Below, piece by piece: positions 24,801 to 31,011 of a stretch of DNA of 64,000 nt (positions are counted from its first letter, which is position 1; each line of letters starts with the position of its first letter). Position numbers and translations under genes: made by a program. Origin of the DNA: Oreohelix idahoensis (taxonomy: Eukaryota > Mollusca > Gastropoda > Stylommatophora > Oreohelicidae); assembly GCA_024509875.1 (NCBI GenBank), contig JAMPIV010019873.1, positions 62,001 to 126,000 on the forward strand, given 5' to 3'. Below the pieces are notes generated by a model. The model worked only from the letters and a program-made list of their open reading frames with translations. It was not told where the DNA came from and did not search any database.

Positions 24801-27800
24801 TTTCACACATGCCAATAAAGGATACCGTTTCTGTGAGAGGATCCAGATTTCTGAAATATAAAAAGAATCAACCTCATGTTTTTTTTTAAACATTTATTTA
24901 CATTCCATATTAATTTACAAAACAATGTGCATTGTAGAGTTTCTGTTTCATTTTTATCGGTTTTATCTCGTTTTTGTTTGATTGAGTTTTTTTTTAAACA
25001 TAACAAGCATATTTGGTAATTGTGATTTGCTCTATTTACAATGATTTGACAAATGTAATGCCACTTTCCCATATTGGCAGTTGTTCATATTATTAGGAAT
25101 TGAAAACAATATATATCCTTATTATAACCCATCAGAGGTTGAACAGGATATTTTTCATTATTAAGTAAAAAAAATTTGCATTTTACAAAATGGAATACAA
25201 GGACAGTACATTGTATATAATAACACTTGCACGTATTCACACCTTCTTGTGCACAAAAAAAGGTATAAATAATAAAGTAAAACAAAATAAATAAGGAAAA
25301 ATAAATTTTTGTGAGAAAACAAATTATATATGAAATTTAAACATTTGTTTACATTCATGTATTTAACATTGTGTACATTCATAAAACTATGTAATTAAAA
25401 TTTTTACTTCATAATTTCAATAAAAACATTTTAGTCACTTTCAACTCAGCTTCTTTCTTGAACAATGAAGTGTTGATTTTTTTTTTTTCCCCCTTTCATA
25501 CATTGTATATACAGTAGAACTCCATTTATCCGAACCCCATGGGACCGAGCATCGTTCGGATAATCAAATGTTCGGATAATTGGATTACATAATGTATCGA
25601 GTACATGTACACATATTTCTAAAAATAATTAACCATCACAAGGAAAATACACTATAAAACATATTTACTTGTACTGTAATAATAATACCCACACTGTATT
25701 AGATCACTGTATCACCAAAATCTTTTATTACACTGCAGTGCATGTACTTCTTGTATTAATTATTTTTGTTAAGAAAGAGAAATGTTTTCAAAATAACATT
25801 ACAAACGATTCAAAACCAGGCGCAACTTACGTATATATGTACTTGCACAGATGTAGCCCACTATTTAAAATAATGAGGAATCCTCTTTTGCACCAAACTA
25901 GATAGTCTCCTTTTGGCTGCTAAGTCCCGAATTCTCTTCAACAGCAGAAGCTGTGTAGGACAGCTGTCATCTTCTTGCTCGTACCAAGCCATCGCAGTTT
26001 CTAGTGCTATAAAGGCCTCTTCAGGACTTGGTCGACGTTTTGGTTTTTCTTCATAATCTACAAGTACATCATGTACTTCTGAGGTGTCATCATCGGTCAC
26101 TACATGTATTTGGTTTTCTTCTTGCACAAAAGACAAAATTTCTTCGTCATTCAAAAACTGAAAACCAGAATCATTATCATCTTCTAGCCACATGTGTGCA
26201 TCATCTTTGTCACAGTCCGAAAATCCGGGCATTGCTTGAAACAGTTCCACAACTTCATTTATACAATCATCATTTGTGTCCACTGCAGTAGTTTCATTTC
26301 CTCCTTTTTTCCCAAGCAATCTACTCCAAGCCTTGTTGAGATTATCTTGTGACAGGGTGGTCCAAGCATCAGCTAACATATAGCAGCAGTCTTTGAGATT
26401 AAGCTTTTTGGAAAACGCCACCACACTTTCTTCATCTTCAGCCAACAATAAACGACGCAGGACTTCCTTCTTGTACATCTTTTTAAGCTTTGCTATAACA
26501 CCCTGATCCATTGGTTGAATCAGTGCTGTTACATTGGGAGGCAGAAAAATTACTTTAAAATTTGCATCAACTGCATTCAATGTATCCGTCTCTGGATGAG
26601 ATGGTGCATTGTCCAGTAGAAGAATTACTTTTCCAGTTTTCTTTTCTTGTTCTCCCAACCTCTTCACATTTGGGATGAACTGATTTGTATACCAATCAAG
26701 AAATATTTCACTATTCATCCAAGCACTCTTCTGTGCTTTGTAACACAATGGGAGACATGTCACATTCTTTAAACAACGTGGTTTTTTGGCTTTGCCGATC
26801 ATTAGCACCGGTAACGATGACTTCCACTGGCATTCGCGGCTACCAAAATTGTTACTCTCTCTTTGCACTTTTTAAACCCAGGGGCAGCTGCTTCGCGCTG
26901 AGATGCAAGTGATTTTTGAGGCAATGATTTCCAGTATAAGCCAGTCTCATCGGCATTATACACATCCTCGAGTGAATAACCTTCTTCTTCCAAAAAAGCC
27001 AAGAATGTTTCTATAAAATTTTTAGCGGCAGTTGCATCGCTAGATAAAGATTCCCCTTGAATCTCCAATTCTCGTATGCCATGACGAGATTTAAAGTTTC
27101 TTAACCATTCCTGGCTAGCCTTAAAGTCAGGAGGACCGTCAAGTTGATTGTTGAACTGAAGTGCCTTTTCACACAACAGAGAACCAGAGATAGGTTCCCC
27201 TTTGCTTCTTCTTTGCACAAACCATATATACAAAGCCTCTTCCAATTTCACATCTTTCGCATTTCTCATGGTTTTACGTTTCTTCGACCCATTTTCACTA
27301 TCAAATTTCGATGCAAAACTCATAATTTTATCCTTGTTACTTTTAATGTCAGAGACGGTAGCTTTCCCAACATTGAAAATCCTCGCAAGTGAAGACACAG
27401 TTTCATCTTGTCCTAGTCTCTTGATAAATTCTGTTTTCGTTTCAATTGACAAAACATTGCGGTTCCTTTTATATGCTTTAGGCCTACTGGAAGATGCCAT
27501 ATCGCACAGAGAAATACTTGTATGCCAAAATTATTCTGCTGTAGTAGCAGACACAATTATTTTTAGTTGAACTGTCTGTTTAGCCAGTGTTCTACCTAGA
27601 ACGCACACGTACACTGTATTTTTAAACCAGATATTAACTGACTTTATGATCTAACTGACTTCCTGTACGTAAGCGACCGACCATTAGCCATCCCATTCTC
27701 TACAAATTGTTCGCACACATTTGAAGTTTGCCGCATCAAAAGATTCAGAATTTTAGTCTAACGTGACTGTGGCATCTGATTTTTTTTTTTTTCTGGAAAA

Positions 27801-30580
27801 AGTGTTCGGATAATTGGATGTTCGGATAATTGGGGTTCGGATAAATGGAGTTCTACTGTATTCGTAAAACTAGGGCCTATATAATTTAACATCTTTACTT
27901 CATAATTTCAATGAAATCATTTTAGTCTTTTCAATGAATTTTTTGTTGTTGTTGCACTGTCTTTATTGGAACATCAAAGCATATGCATTCAAGATATCAA
28001 CTCGATATATAGGCCTATATATATTTGCAACCACAGTTTTAACGAACACCTTTGAATTCAAACATACCCCCAGGGTATTGCAAAGTAAAGACAGCACACA
28101 CGCACACACAATCTCCAGTAAGGCCGAGACTTGTGGCTGCTTTCTAAAGAGGAAACAGCGTACAACTGGGTTATTAGAACGAAGACATCATGGAGACACA
28201 AAAGGCGAGAGCGAGCAATAGAAATCTCCAGGTTAAGGCCAGTCTGTGTTAGAGTCTGCATTGTTCTCAGTTGTGGGAAAGTTTAAACTAAAGATGTAAT
28301 GGTTGAGCACACACCAACTGAGTTGCATTACGAGAAGTTTTGCACACTTGACACGGACAGAAAGATTATTAACTCTTGGACAAGACAACAAAAAACACAC
28401 GCAATATCTGACAATTTAATTTACTCTAGGCACTATTTTTGACAATTTGAAAGGAGAAATGGGTTGATTACACTGACAAACAACATTTTTCTTTCTTATA
28501 TACGAATAAGTGTTCTTAGGTCAATTTCTTGTGCTGATTTCAAATCTGAAATCCGTTTATCTCTATCACGTCGGGTTCTTAAGATATTTGTGAATAAATA
28601 TATTTTTGGGAAACCGTTATTTGCTCCGTTTCATTTTTACTATATAACTTATTAAAAATTAATAAAAAGCAACATAATTCTACTTTTTATACTGCTAAAA
28701 GATGCATGACATATGTTACGCGATTTTTTTCAAATAGTTACTGTATTTTGAAATAATTCTGAGCAAAATATGGCTTCTAGAAGTTGTAGAAATTCGGCTG
28801 ATCTGTTCTGTTACGTGTGCGGATATTTTACCGATCGTGTTGACAAGAAAAACTTTACACCATTACTAAAGATAGCATATGAACTTTATTTCGATTCGAA
28901 AGTTGATGATGCAAATAAATCTTGGAAGCCAAATGCGGTTTGTTCGATACATTGGCAGGTTGGTTACGAAAATCGCTGAAGCATAAGTCGATGCCTTTTG
29001 GCGTGCCAGTAATATGGCGTGAACATACAAATCACACTACTGATTGTTACTTCTGCTTGATAAATATCCATGGTTTTACTTTTAAAACTAGAAAGTCTGT
29101 GGTTTATCCAAATATTGAATCGGTTTTGAAACTAGTGCCTCATGATCCAATCACGTGTCCGATCCAAGTACCACTAGAACAATATCCGTTGGACGTAAAT
29201 GACCCATCAGAAAGTGATAGTTTACCTGCTTTAGAAACTAATTCTGACTCAGATTACATACCGGTGAATGATGGTGTTTACTTAATTAACCATTCAGAAC
29301 TTTCAGATCTAATACGTGATCTCGCTCTTACCAAAGGACAAGCAGAATTACTCGGTTCGCGACTCAAAGAATGGAATCTTTTAGCGCCCAATACTCCGAT
29401 ATCTAAATTTCGTCATAGACACAGAGAACTTGTTCAATACTTTGAGATGGATGATGACATTTGCTATTGCAAAGATGTAAATGGTCATGAGCACATAGTC
29501 AACGAATGGCGATTTTTCATCGATTCTTCCAAGACTAGTGGAGACCTAAAGGTCATTGCAATTCTCACGGGCATGCAGACTGGGTATACTAAATTTTGTT
29601 GCTTCCGATGTGAATGGGACAGCCGCAACAGACAGGAACATTATGCAAGAAAGGTGTGGCCTATCCGGGATCGTATGCAGCTCAGGCATAAAAATGTAAT
29701 ACGCGAGCCATTAGTTAACAAAGACACCTTCATTTTACTACTGTTACATATAAAGTTGGGGCTCATGAAGAATTTTGTAAAAGCGTTAGATAAAACGAGC
29801 AAAGCTTTCACTTATCTTCGAGAAAAGTTTCCGCAAGTTAGCGATGCAAAGATAAAGGAAGGTATCTTTGTAGGACCTCAGATTAGGAAAGTTATTGCAG
29901 ACAAACAATTCGAGAACTTGTTACATGGTAGTGAACTTCGCGCATGGATGGCATTCAAATCGATCGTCGATAACTTTCTGGAAAATCACAAATTTGTCGA
30001 CTATGTTGCATATTGTTAAGCAGTGCATAGATGCATACATAATTATGGGCTGTAACATGTCCCTCAAAATCCATTTGCTCGATTCGCATCTTAACTTTTT
30101 CCCTGACAACCTTGGCGAAGTCAGCGATGAACATGGAGAATGATTCCATCAAGATATCGCCGTAATGGAGTCACGTTATCAAGGACGGTGGAGTGTGACC
30201 ATGCTTGCCGATTATTGTTGGATGCTTCATCGCGATGTACCACATGCCATTCACCGACGAAAGTCGACTGCAAAGAAATTCAAGCCTACATAACTGTTAT
30301 ACTTCTTGTACGAATGATGTTGTAATACTGTATGCGTTGTTAAAAAACTTCAATTGCGTATTTCTAGAAATCCCGACCTGATAGAGAAAAACGGTTTGCA
30401 GATTTAAAAACAGCGCATTAAAATTGACCAGAAAAACATAGAAATGTTAGAGAAAGAAAAAAAAAGTTTTTTTTTGTTAGTCAGTGTTATTAAATTCGTT
30501 TTAACTATCTTCATTATGGTAACTTACACATTATTAAACCTAAATAGATCATCACATTTGAATGGCCTTATGGTCGTCAT
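2144..30580 (-). CDS. NAA20: NAA20 gene, exons 1-4 (N-terminal part), NatB N-alpha-acetyltransferase catalytic subunit
   Basis: Four minus-strand exons join into about 99 residues that I recognise as the start of NAA20. NAA20 works with the auxiliary subunit NAA25 at ribosomes and acetylates nascent N-termini starting Met-Asp, Met-Glu, Met-Asn or Met-Gln. Visible parts are [17 protein letters not shown] (exon 1), NLDPLTET (exon 2), [13 protein letters not shown] (exon 3) and [17 protein letters not shown] (exon 4). The last contains the GNAT acetyl-CoA-binding RRLGLA loop. Phases agree at every junction: GT|A gives Val, ACG|TAT splits between codons, and A|TT gives Ile. Every intron is GT-AG. 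The human protein is 178 residues, so the remaining exons should lie left of position 1. Intron lengths are 5.7 kb, 148 bp and 22.3 kb. No stop or frameshift occurs in the exons, so the gene is probably functional despite its transposon load. Confidence 0.93.
2274..3268. other. NAA20 intron 3, flank of the transposon nest
   Basis: Unique-looking AT-rich intron sequence between exon 4 and the TTAA target site of the piggyBac element. No gene or clear repeat was seen. Confidence 0.6.
3503..3888 (+). mobile_element. tRNA-derived SINE, copy 1
   Basis: A 386-bp SINE. The tRNA-like head has an A box (TAGCGTAGTGG, 3514-3524) and a B box (GGATCAAACCC, 3557-3567). A unique body follows, then a pure A tail of about 45. 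The 12-bp target duplication ACATCCATTGCT lies at 3491-3502 and 3889-3900. It sits just upstream of the piggyBac transposase start. Two near-identical copies occur at 36816 and 50393. The body includes the stretch CCCAGCTGCAATGGGTACCT, shared by all copies, which may be a conserved central domain, but I cannot assign it to a named SINE superfamily. Confidence 0.92.
3922..4408 (+). pseudogene. piggyBac transposase, N-terminal remnant
   Basis: It starts at the ATG at 3922 ([10 protein letters not shown]). An acidic Ser/Asp-rich N-terminus is followed by a basic stretch (KGKGRGK) and then the beginning of the transposase domain ([11 protein letters not shown], then [10 protein letters not shown]). 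That layout is normal for piggyBac-family proteins (DDE_Tnp_1_7). There are in-frame stops at 4264 (TAG) and 4270 (TAA). The protein breaks off near 4408, where LINE A sequence begins. The catalytic Asp residues are missing, so it cannot be active. Confidence 0.8.
4409..5364 (+). pseudogene. LINE A endonuclease C-terminus and linker to RT
   Basis: Reading frames with indels give [20 protein letters not shown] and then the endonuclease hallmark [10 protein letters not shown] (about 4573-4603). A lysine/glutamate-rich linker follows, including [18 protein letters not shown]. The start of the RT region comes next ([20 protein letters not shown]) and is cut at 5364 by the LTR retrotransposon. In the intact LINE this joins to the sequence at 14954. 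Confidence 0.8.
5365..7517 (+). repeat. 5' LTR
   Basis: It begins TGTGATGG and ends ACGACA, and is an almost exact copy of 12795-14948. It is long for a Ty3/gypsy LTR (2.15 kb). It contains AATAAA near 6094-6100 as a candidate polyadenylation signal. Short open frames inside it occur in both LTRs and show no recognisable protein. Confidence 0.96.
7523..7540 (+). promoter_or_regulatory. Candidate primer-binding site
   Basis: TGGCTGGCTCGCCGGGAT starts with TGG five bases after the 5' LTR. The part GGCTCG-CCGGGAT resembles the tRNA-Pro primer-binding site used by some retroviruses, but with an indel and differences near the TGG end. The priming tRNA is therefore uncertain. Confidence 0.5.
7541..8328 (+). 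other. Leader of the LTR element
   Basis: Untranslated region between the primer-binding site and the first gag codon. No coding region is supported. Packaging or splice signals may lie here but cannot be identified by eye. Confidence 0.6.
8329..8857 (+). pseudogene. gag N-terminal region with two frameshifts
   Basis: The likely start is ATG 8329 ([11 protein letters not shown]). A charged coiled-coil region rich in Glu, Arg and Lys follows. The frame shifts inside a GA-dinucleotide run at about 8560-8575. It shifts again at an A-run at about 8765-8772, after which the capsid-like region continues in the frame of the long downstream ORF. Both breaks sit in simple repeats, so replication slippage, sequencing error or programmed frameshifting are all possible. 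Two breaks so close together favour slippage or error. Confidence 0.75.
8858..12760 (+). CDS. gag C-terminus plus pol: protease, integrase, RT, RNase H
   Basis: 1300 codons open without a stop; the frame also continues upstream of 8858, so the true protein starts earlier. Order by residue from 8858: capsid-like gag to about 130; a basic Asn/Gln-rich segment at 130-210 with no CCHC zinc knuckle; aspartic protease D254-T-G; integrase zinc finger (His433, Cys463, Cys466); integrase catalytic triad D496, D555, E591, giving DD35E spacing; a GPY/F-like module (WQGPF); RT with KIDL (D941) and FMDD (D1005, D1006); RNase H with D1154 and D1223. It ends after GADFLSRNW. All catalytic residues I can check are present. 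There is no envelope domain and no chromodomain seen. Confidence 0.93.
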   Translation: MYTKLGPNQHDYDLLKKALLQQFEMTARKFLQLFRNSRKESTETFPQFSSRLTGYLTKCIELSDLPLSYEGLLELVLVEQIKSTLSNETRRFLAEQGAVRLEDILNKAERYSNAMAELPSTKRKPTDEPSRKQNLEQASYSSTSSQHYNQRDNNTQKPPQEKSKFYKTRYPPNNNSDQPNKPTWQRGHQGQGKGKTPTPGTSDQGKQTGANRIGCLHTASKGRVNVSDSQPEGDRPSTRGTVILNGTSTTCLFDTGLSFDCIVARHLVKPGQETEETVKLSGVFRSDAPRTLPIALVEIHSDFVRGVIKAAIMDDPIYPVILGCRYVFIGRPKEPIVAAVTTRGQAKKEREPAPNLLPNELKEAQQKDPTLAPCFKKLPMAKDPRHNGDIFSKDGVLYRRTGNPDTGNNQLLVPTQYRNQILEMGHSLPFSGHMGQNATIQRIKNHYWWPGMNSDIVRYVKSCAQCQRVAPKHLTPPVPMGQMPIVGTPFERVAVDIIGPLEKTKRRNRFILTLVDTCTMWAEAVPLPCTNSKHVAEALVQVFTRLGFPQQVLTDNGSQFRSLLMEEIFKILRAKHIHTSPYHPAGNGLVERVNGTLTMMLRKLGQEKPEDWDQYISAALFAYREVPQASTGFAPATLLFGRPIKGPLEALLRSLTDQKADETVVSASMYVSELKEKLKLGWDLATTNLKKARAKITKRYNKAAKERELQPGEKVLLLLPTGSNKLRIGWQGPFTILKKISRTNYKISIKGKEKVFHINLLKKYLERPVPSSEHLLAVAIATEDEEDDDGCMEYPLQPTESFKDVKFGDNLSREQQTETRALLKQYSAVLTDVPGRTNLIEFDMKVTNETPVQTRVYPIPYAKADALRGEIDKLRQAGIISESTSPYSSSVVLLQKPNKEVRLCIDYRLLNAVTEFQPEPLQTVSELFTKLSKAKIFSKIDLSKGYYQIPVKEEIKPLLAFSTSEGHYTFNVMPFGLHNAPGVFTRMMRKLLQPLQSPHIHNFMDDILIASETYEEHIATVAMLLRRLQETGLTARPSKCLIGLEQLDFLGHTISHGCSWPIKKNVEKIMAAKRPRTKKDVRSFISLCAYYQKYIQNFNGLMAPLTDLTKKGCPDKVIWDQKCEHAYSTLKGQLSAYPILRLPDLKKPFVLRVDASGQGIGSTLLQADDSDLNMLFPVAYGSRKLNKAERNYSVVERECLALIDGIRRHHEFLYGTSFTVQTDHAPLAFLGANKEFNARIMRWALLLSVYSFKVEYIPGRQNVGADFLSRNWTTEEEEEGEDTNHPKVTDHGSFIVINQT
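12780..12790 (+). promoter_or_regulatory. Polypurine tract
   Basis: AAAAGAGGGGA lies four bases upstream of the 3' LTR start. It is the normal place and composition for the plus-strand DNA primer of an LTR retrotransposon. Confidence 0.85.
12795..14948 (+). repeat. 3' LTR
   Basis: A copy of the 5' LTR. Differences seen by eye: a T/C change in CCTGATACGAGA(T/C)GC, G/A in GCGAAC(G/A)GGG, A/G in GGATAC(A/G)GAG, G/T in GAGCTT(G/T)CC, and one extra T near 14348. It is followed by the duplicated target ATACC and then by LINE A sequence that continues from 5364. Confidence 0.96.
15443..15638. mobile_element. hAT-type MITE, 196 bp
   Basis: Perfect 16-bp terminal inverted repeats CAGGGGTCGGGAACCT with an 8-bp target duplication GTTTAGGA (15435-15442 and 15639-15646). 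The 8-bp duplication and CAGGGGT terminus are typical of hAT non-autonomous elements. It interrupts LINE A between the codons for EPFR and the RTGVRQG motif. It has no coding capacity. Confidence 0.95.
16297..16932 (-). mobile_element. Minus-strand retroposon with (GTTC)n tail
   Basis: The insert starts (plus strand) with a GAAC repeat, so on the minus strand it ends AATAAA then GTTC repeats, a LINE-type 3' end. The flanking duplication GTGGAAC is at 16290-16296 and 16933-16939. Comparison with the LINE A copy at 31840-31880 shows it entered LINE A there, with about 11 bp of LINE A missing beside it. No ORF was found; it is a 5'-truncated LINE or a SINE of an unassigned family. Confidence 0.75.
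17320..17452 (+). mobile_element. Second LINE A 3' end
   Basis: The end of a second LINE A copy, about 100 bp after the tail of copy 1. It has the same terminal coding region (GGACTTGGCATGTGTTTG then GAAGGCCTATGCTCC) and a tail GGGTTATGAAT. It abuts the piggyBac C-terminus. So two LINE A events, or a duplication, occurred at this place. The origin of the 100 bp between them (17216-17319) is unknown. Confidence 0.75.
17453..17649 (+). pseudogene. piggyBac transposase, C-terminal cysteine-rich domain
   Basis: The frame reads [17 protein letters not shown], then [17 protein letters not shown] and [11 protein letters not shown], then stop. This C..C, C..C, C....YH pattern is the C-terminal zinc-binding domain of piggyBac transposases. 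It matches the N-terminal remnant at 3922 in strand and family. The several hundred residues between them are missing, so the LINE sequence entered an already deleted copy or its insertion caused the deletion. Confidence 0.8.
17700..18890 (+). repeat. Three tandem copies of a ~385-bp unit in the piggyBac 3' region
   Basis: The landmark AAATATGTGG recurs at 17741, 18124 and 18518, giving periods of 383 and 394 bp. Other shared landmarks repeat in the same order: AGGTCTACACTT, CAGTCAATTTCCCACAT and CTGTTTTTAAAA. The copies are diverged and AT-rich, with no ORF. They end just before the right terminal repeat of the piggyBac element. Confidence 0.85.
19030..19824. mobile_element. Decayed DNA transposon with TATACTCGAGTATA ends
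   Basis: The palindromic 14-mer TATACTCGAGTATA stands at 19030-19043 and 19811-19824. Similar CTCGAGTATA ends occur in pogo/Tigger-like non-autonomous elements. Near the right end a plus-strand stretch is rich in Ser, Asp and Glu ([12 protein letters not shown]), like the acidic C-terminus of pogo-type transposases. The rest is not readable as protein. Confidence 0.45.
19958..21261 (-). mobile_element. LINE B, 5'-truncated non-LTR retrotransposon
   Basis: A 1,304-bp insert with perfect 13-bp target duplications TGTTGTATTATTA (19945-19957 and 21262-21274). Read on the minus strand it ends in a CTAAGTAAGTAAG tail. It carries most of the reverse transcriptase and the whole C-terminal region. 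It is 5' truncated at the RT motif [12 protein letters not shown] second, shorter copy lies at 58133. Confidence 0.93.
19967..21260 (-). pseudogene. LINE B reverse transcriptase, C-terminal part
   Basis: Motifs in order: [84 protein letters not shown] with catalytic [28 protein letters not shown]; and a basic [13 protein letters not shown] end. The last 348 codons are open from 21013 to 19967. One stop (TAA, near 21188) interrupts the part before that. The clade is RTE-like or a relative; I cannot place it further. Confidence 0.85.
21335..24486. mobile_element. hAT-type element, 3.15 kb, no visible transposase
   Basis: Perfect 8-bp target duplication CTCTCTAC (21327-21334 and 24487-24494). 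The ends TAGAGATGG and, from the right, TAGATGTGG are imperfect inverted repeats. Both ends carry several copies of a CGAAACA motif in both orientations within about 130 bp, as subterminal binding sites in hAT elements often are. The interior (21700-24300) shows only short frames and no hAT dimerisation domain or BED finger. It is either a large non-autonomous element or one whose transposase has decayed. Confidence 0.75.
24587..24677 (-). CDS. NAA20: NAA20 exon 3
   Basis: 91 bp on the minus strand. The acceptor CTTACAG precedes 24677, and the donor GTAAGT starts at 24586. It encodes 30 residues including [13 protein letters not shown] and GEIMGY, the conserved substrate-side part of the NatB catalytic subunit. 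The final A pairs with TT of exon 4 to give Ile. Confidence 0.95.
24826..24850 (-). CDS. NAA20: NAA20 exon 2, a 25-bp microexon
   Basis: 25 bp on the minus strand between acceptor TATATTTCAG and donor GTATCC. It encodes NLDPLTET, which is invariant between known NAA20 proteins and this one at this place. The first A completes a Val codon begun in exon 1. It is separated from exon 3 by only 148 bp. Confidence 0.9.
24990..25165. repeat. Unnamed interspersed repeat X, copy 1
   Basis: Shares about 175 bp with 36180-36360, including ATTTACAATGATTTGACAAA, GGAATTGAAAACAATATA and ATAACCCATCAGAGGTTGAA. A shorter piece recurs at 33212. No coding capacity, tRNA head or clear ends were seen. Confidence 0.75.
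25166..25511. other. NAA20 intron 1, left flank of Tigger
   Basis: AT-rich intron sequence. It includes a stretch of about 60 bp (25383-25441) resembled by 27866-27925 on the other side of the Tigger element. Confidence 0.6.
25512..27858 (-). mobile_element. Tigger (pogo-group) DNA transposon, full length
   Basis: Inverted ends begin CAGTAGAACTCCATTTATCC on both sides and are flanked by TA (25510-25511 and 27859-27860), the Tc1/mariner-superfamily target. Subterminal TTCGGATAAT repeats occur in both ends. The transposase occupies almost the whole interior on the minus strand and has one frameshift. It is inserted in NAA20 intron 1 in the same orientation as the gene. Confidence 0.95.
25861..27500 (-). 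pseudogene. Tigger transposase with a single frameshift
   Basis: It starts at 27500 ([16 protein letters not shown]). The N-terminal CENP-B/Psq-like helix-turn-helix ([17 protein letters not shown]) and second CENP-B helix domain ([31 protein letters not shown]) are intact. The DDE domain follows with [11 protein letters not shown] (first Asp), [10 protein letters not shown] (second) and QPMDQG (third). It ends with an acidic segment and a basic tail at 25861. The two long frames overlap at 26868-26802, and a one-base shift near 26815 separates them. Otherwise I see no stop, so this copy decayed recently or the shift is a sequence error. Confidence 0.93.
27861..28470. other. NAA20 intron 1, between Tigger and CACTA-like element
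   Basis: No supported gene. It starts with the partial duplicate of the left Tigger flank. Short ACAC-type simple repeats occur around 28095-28110. Confidence 0.55.
28471..30486 (+). mobile_element. CACTA/EnSpm-like DNA transposon carrying a recurrent, unclassified transposase-like gene
   Basis: The ends start CACTGAC and form imperfect inverted repeats about 100 bp long. The shared inner blocks are CTTTCT, GGTCAATTT, AAATCTG and CTCTATCA(C/G)GTCGGG. The flanks carry TTA on both sides (28468-28470 and 30487-30489). CACTG ends and a 3-bp target duplication are features of animal CACTA (EnSpm) elements. A single plus-strand gene with frameshifts fills the interior. The right end stops 41 bp from the donor site of NAA20 exon 1. 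The element class is inferred from its ends, not from the protein. Confidence 0.7.
28770..30293 (+). pseudogene. Transposase-like protein of the CACTA-like element, broken
   Basis: It starts at ATG 28770 with a Cys-rich N-terminus ([12 protein letters not shown]). A frameshift near 28945 leads to a 365-codon frame with [89 protein letters not shown] and [13 protein letters not shown]. Another shift near 30010 leads to [20 protein letters not shown] and SDEHGE, where an in-frame TGA (30141-30143) precedes [14 protein letters not shown] and [12 protein letters not shown]. From memory, similar uncharacterised proteins recur in invertebrate genomes and are longer between DSSKTS and GDLK, so an internal deletion is likely. 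Candidate catalytic acids are the Asp of FIDSSK, the Asp of GDLK and the Glu of SDEHGE. No function is proven. Confidence 0.7.
30528..30580 (-). CDS. NAA20: NAA20 exon 1 (coding part)
   Basis: Minus strand, ATG at 30580-30578, encoding [17 protein letters not shown] plus GT of a Val codon. The donor GTAAGT starts at 30527. The start agrees exactly with known NAA20 N-termini. The 5' untranslated region and promoter should lie just to the right of 30580; no TATA box is evident. Confidence 0.93.
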
Positions 30581-31011
30581 TTTTAAAGCGTCATATGTGT
30601 TATAATACTGATGTCTCTAATAGGGCGAAAAATAGAGATTACGGTAAATCAATGTTCTGTATCTCGTTTTACAACATCCCACGAGCACATAACTCTCGGG
30701 GAAAGTTTATCATACTTAGAATGGTCTCCCTTAGCACTGACCAGAATTTTCTGGTGCATTTATGTTGAGTCAAAAAAGAGACCAACGTAATAAAAGCCAA
30801 AGTTAAACATAACATGTTGATTATACATGCTTATTAAACAACTCTTTTAGTCGCCTTAAAGTTTCAGTTTATCTAAAACAGGGTAGACATTTATGAACAA
30901 ACGGCTAAACAGCAAGGGTTAAAGGGATTAATGTAGTCTACTTTAGTAAATTCAGGCTACTGACGAAGTTTGCAGTTATTCCTGTTTGTAAATCGCTAGT
31001 ATTGTTAGTAA
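30581..31011. other. Upstream region of NAA20, promoter expected
   Basis: Sequence between the NAA20 start codon and a LINE A fragment. It must hold the 5' UTR and core promoter unless there is a further non-coding exon. I see no clear motif. Confidence 0.4.
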
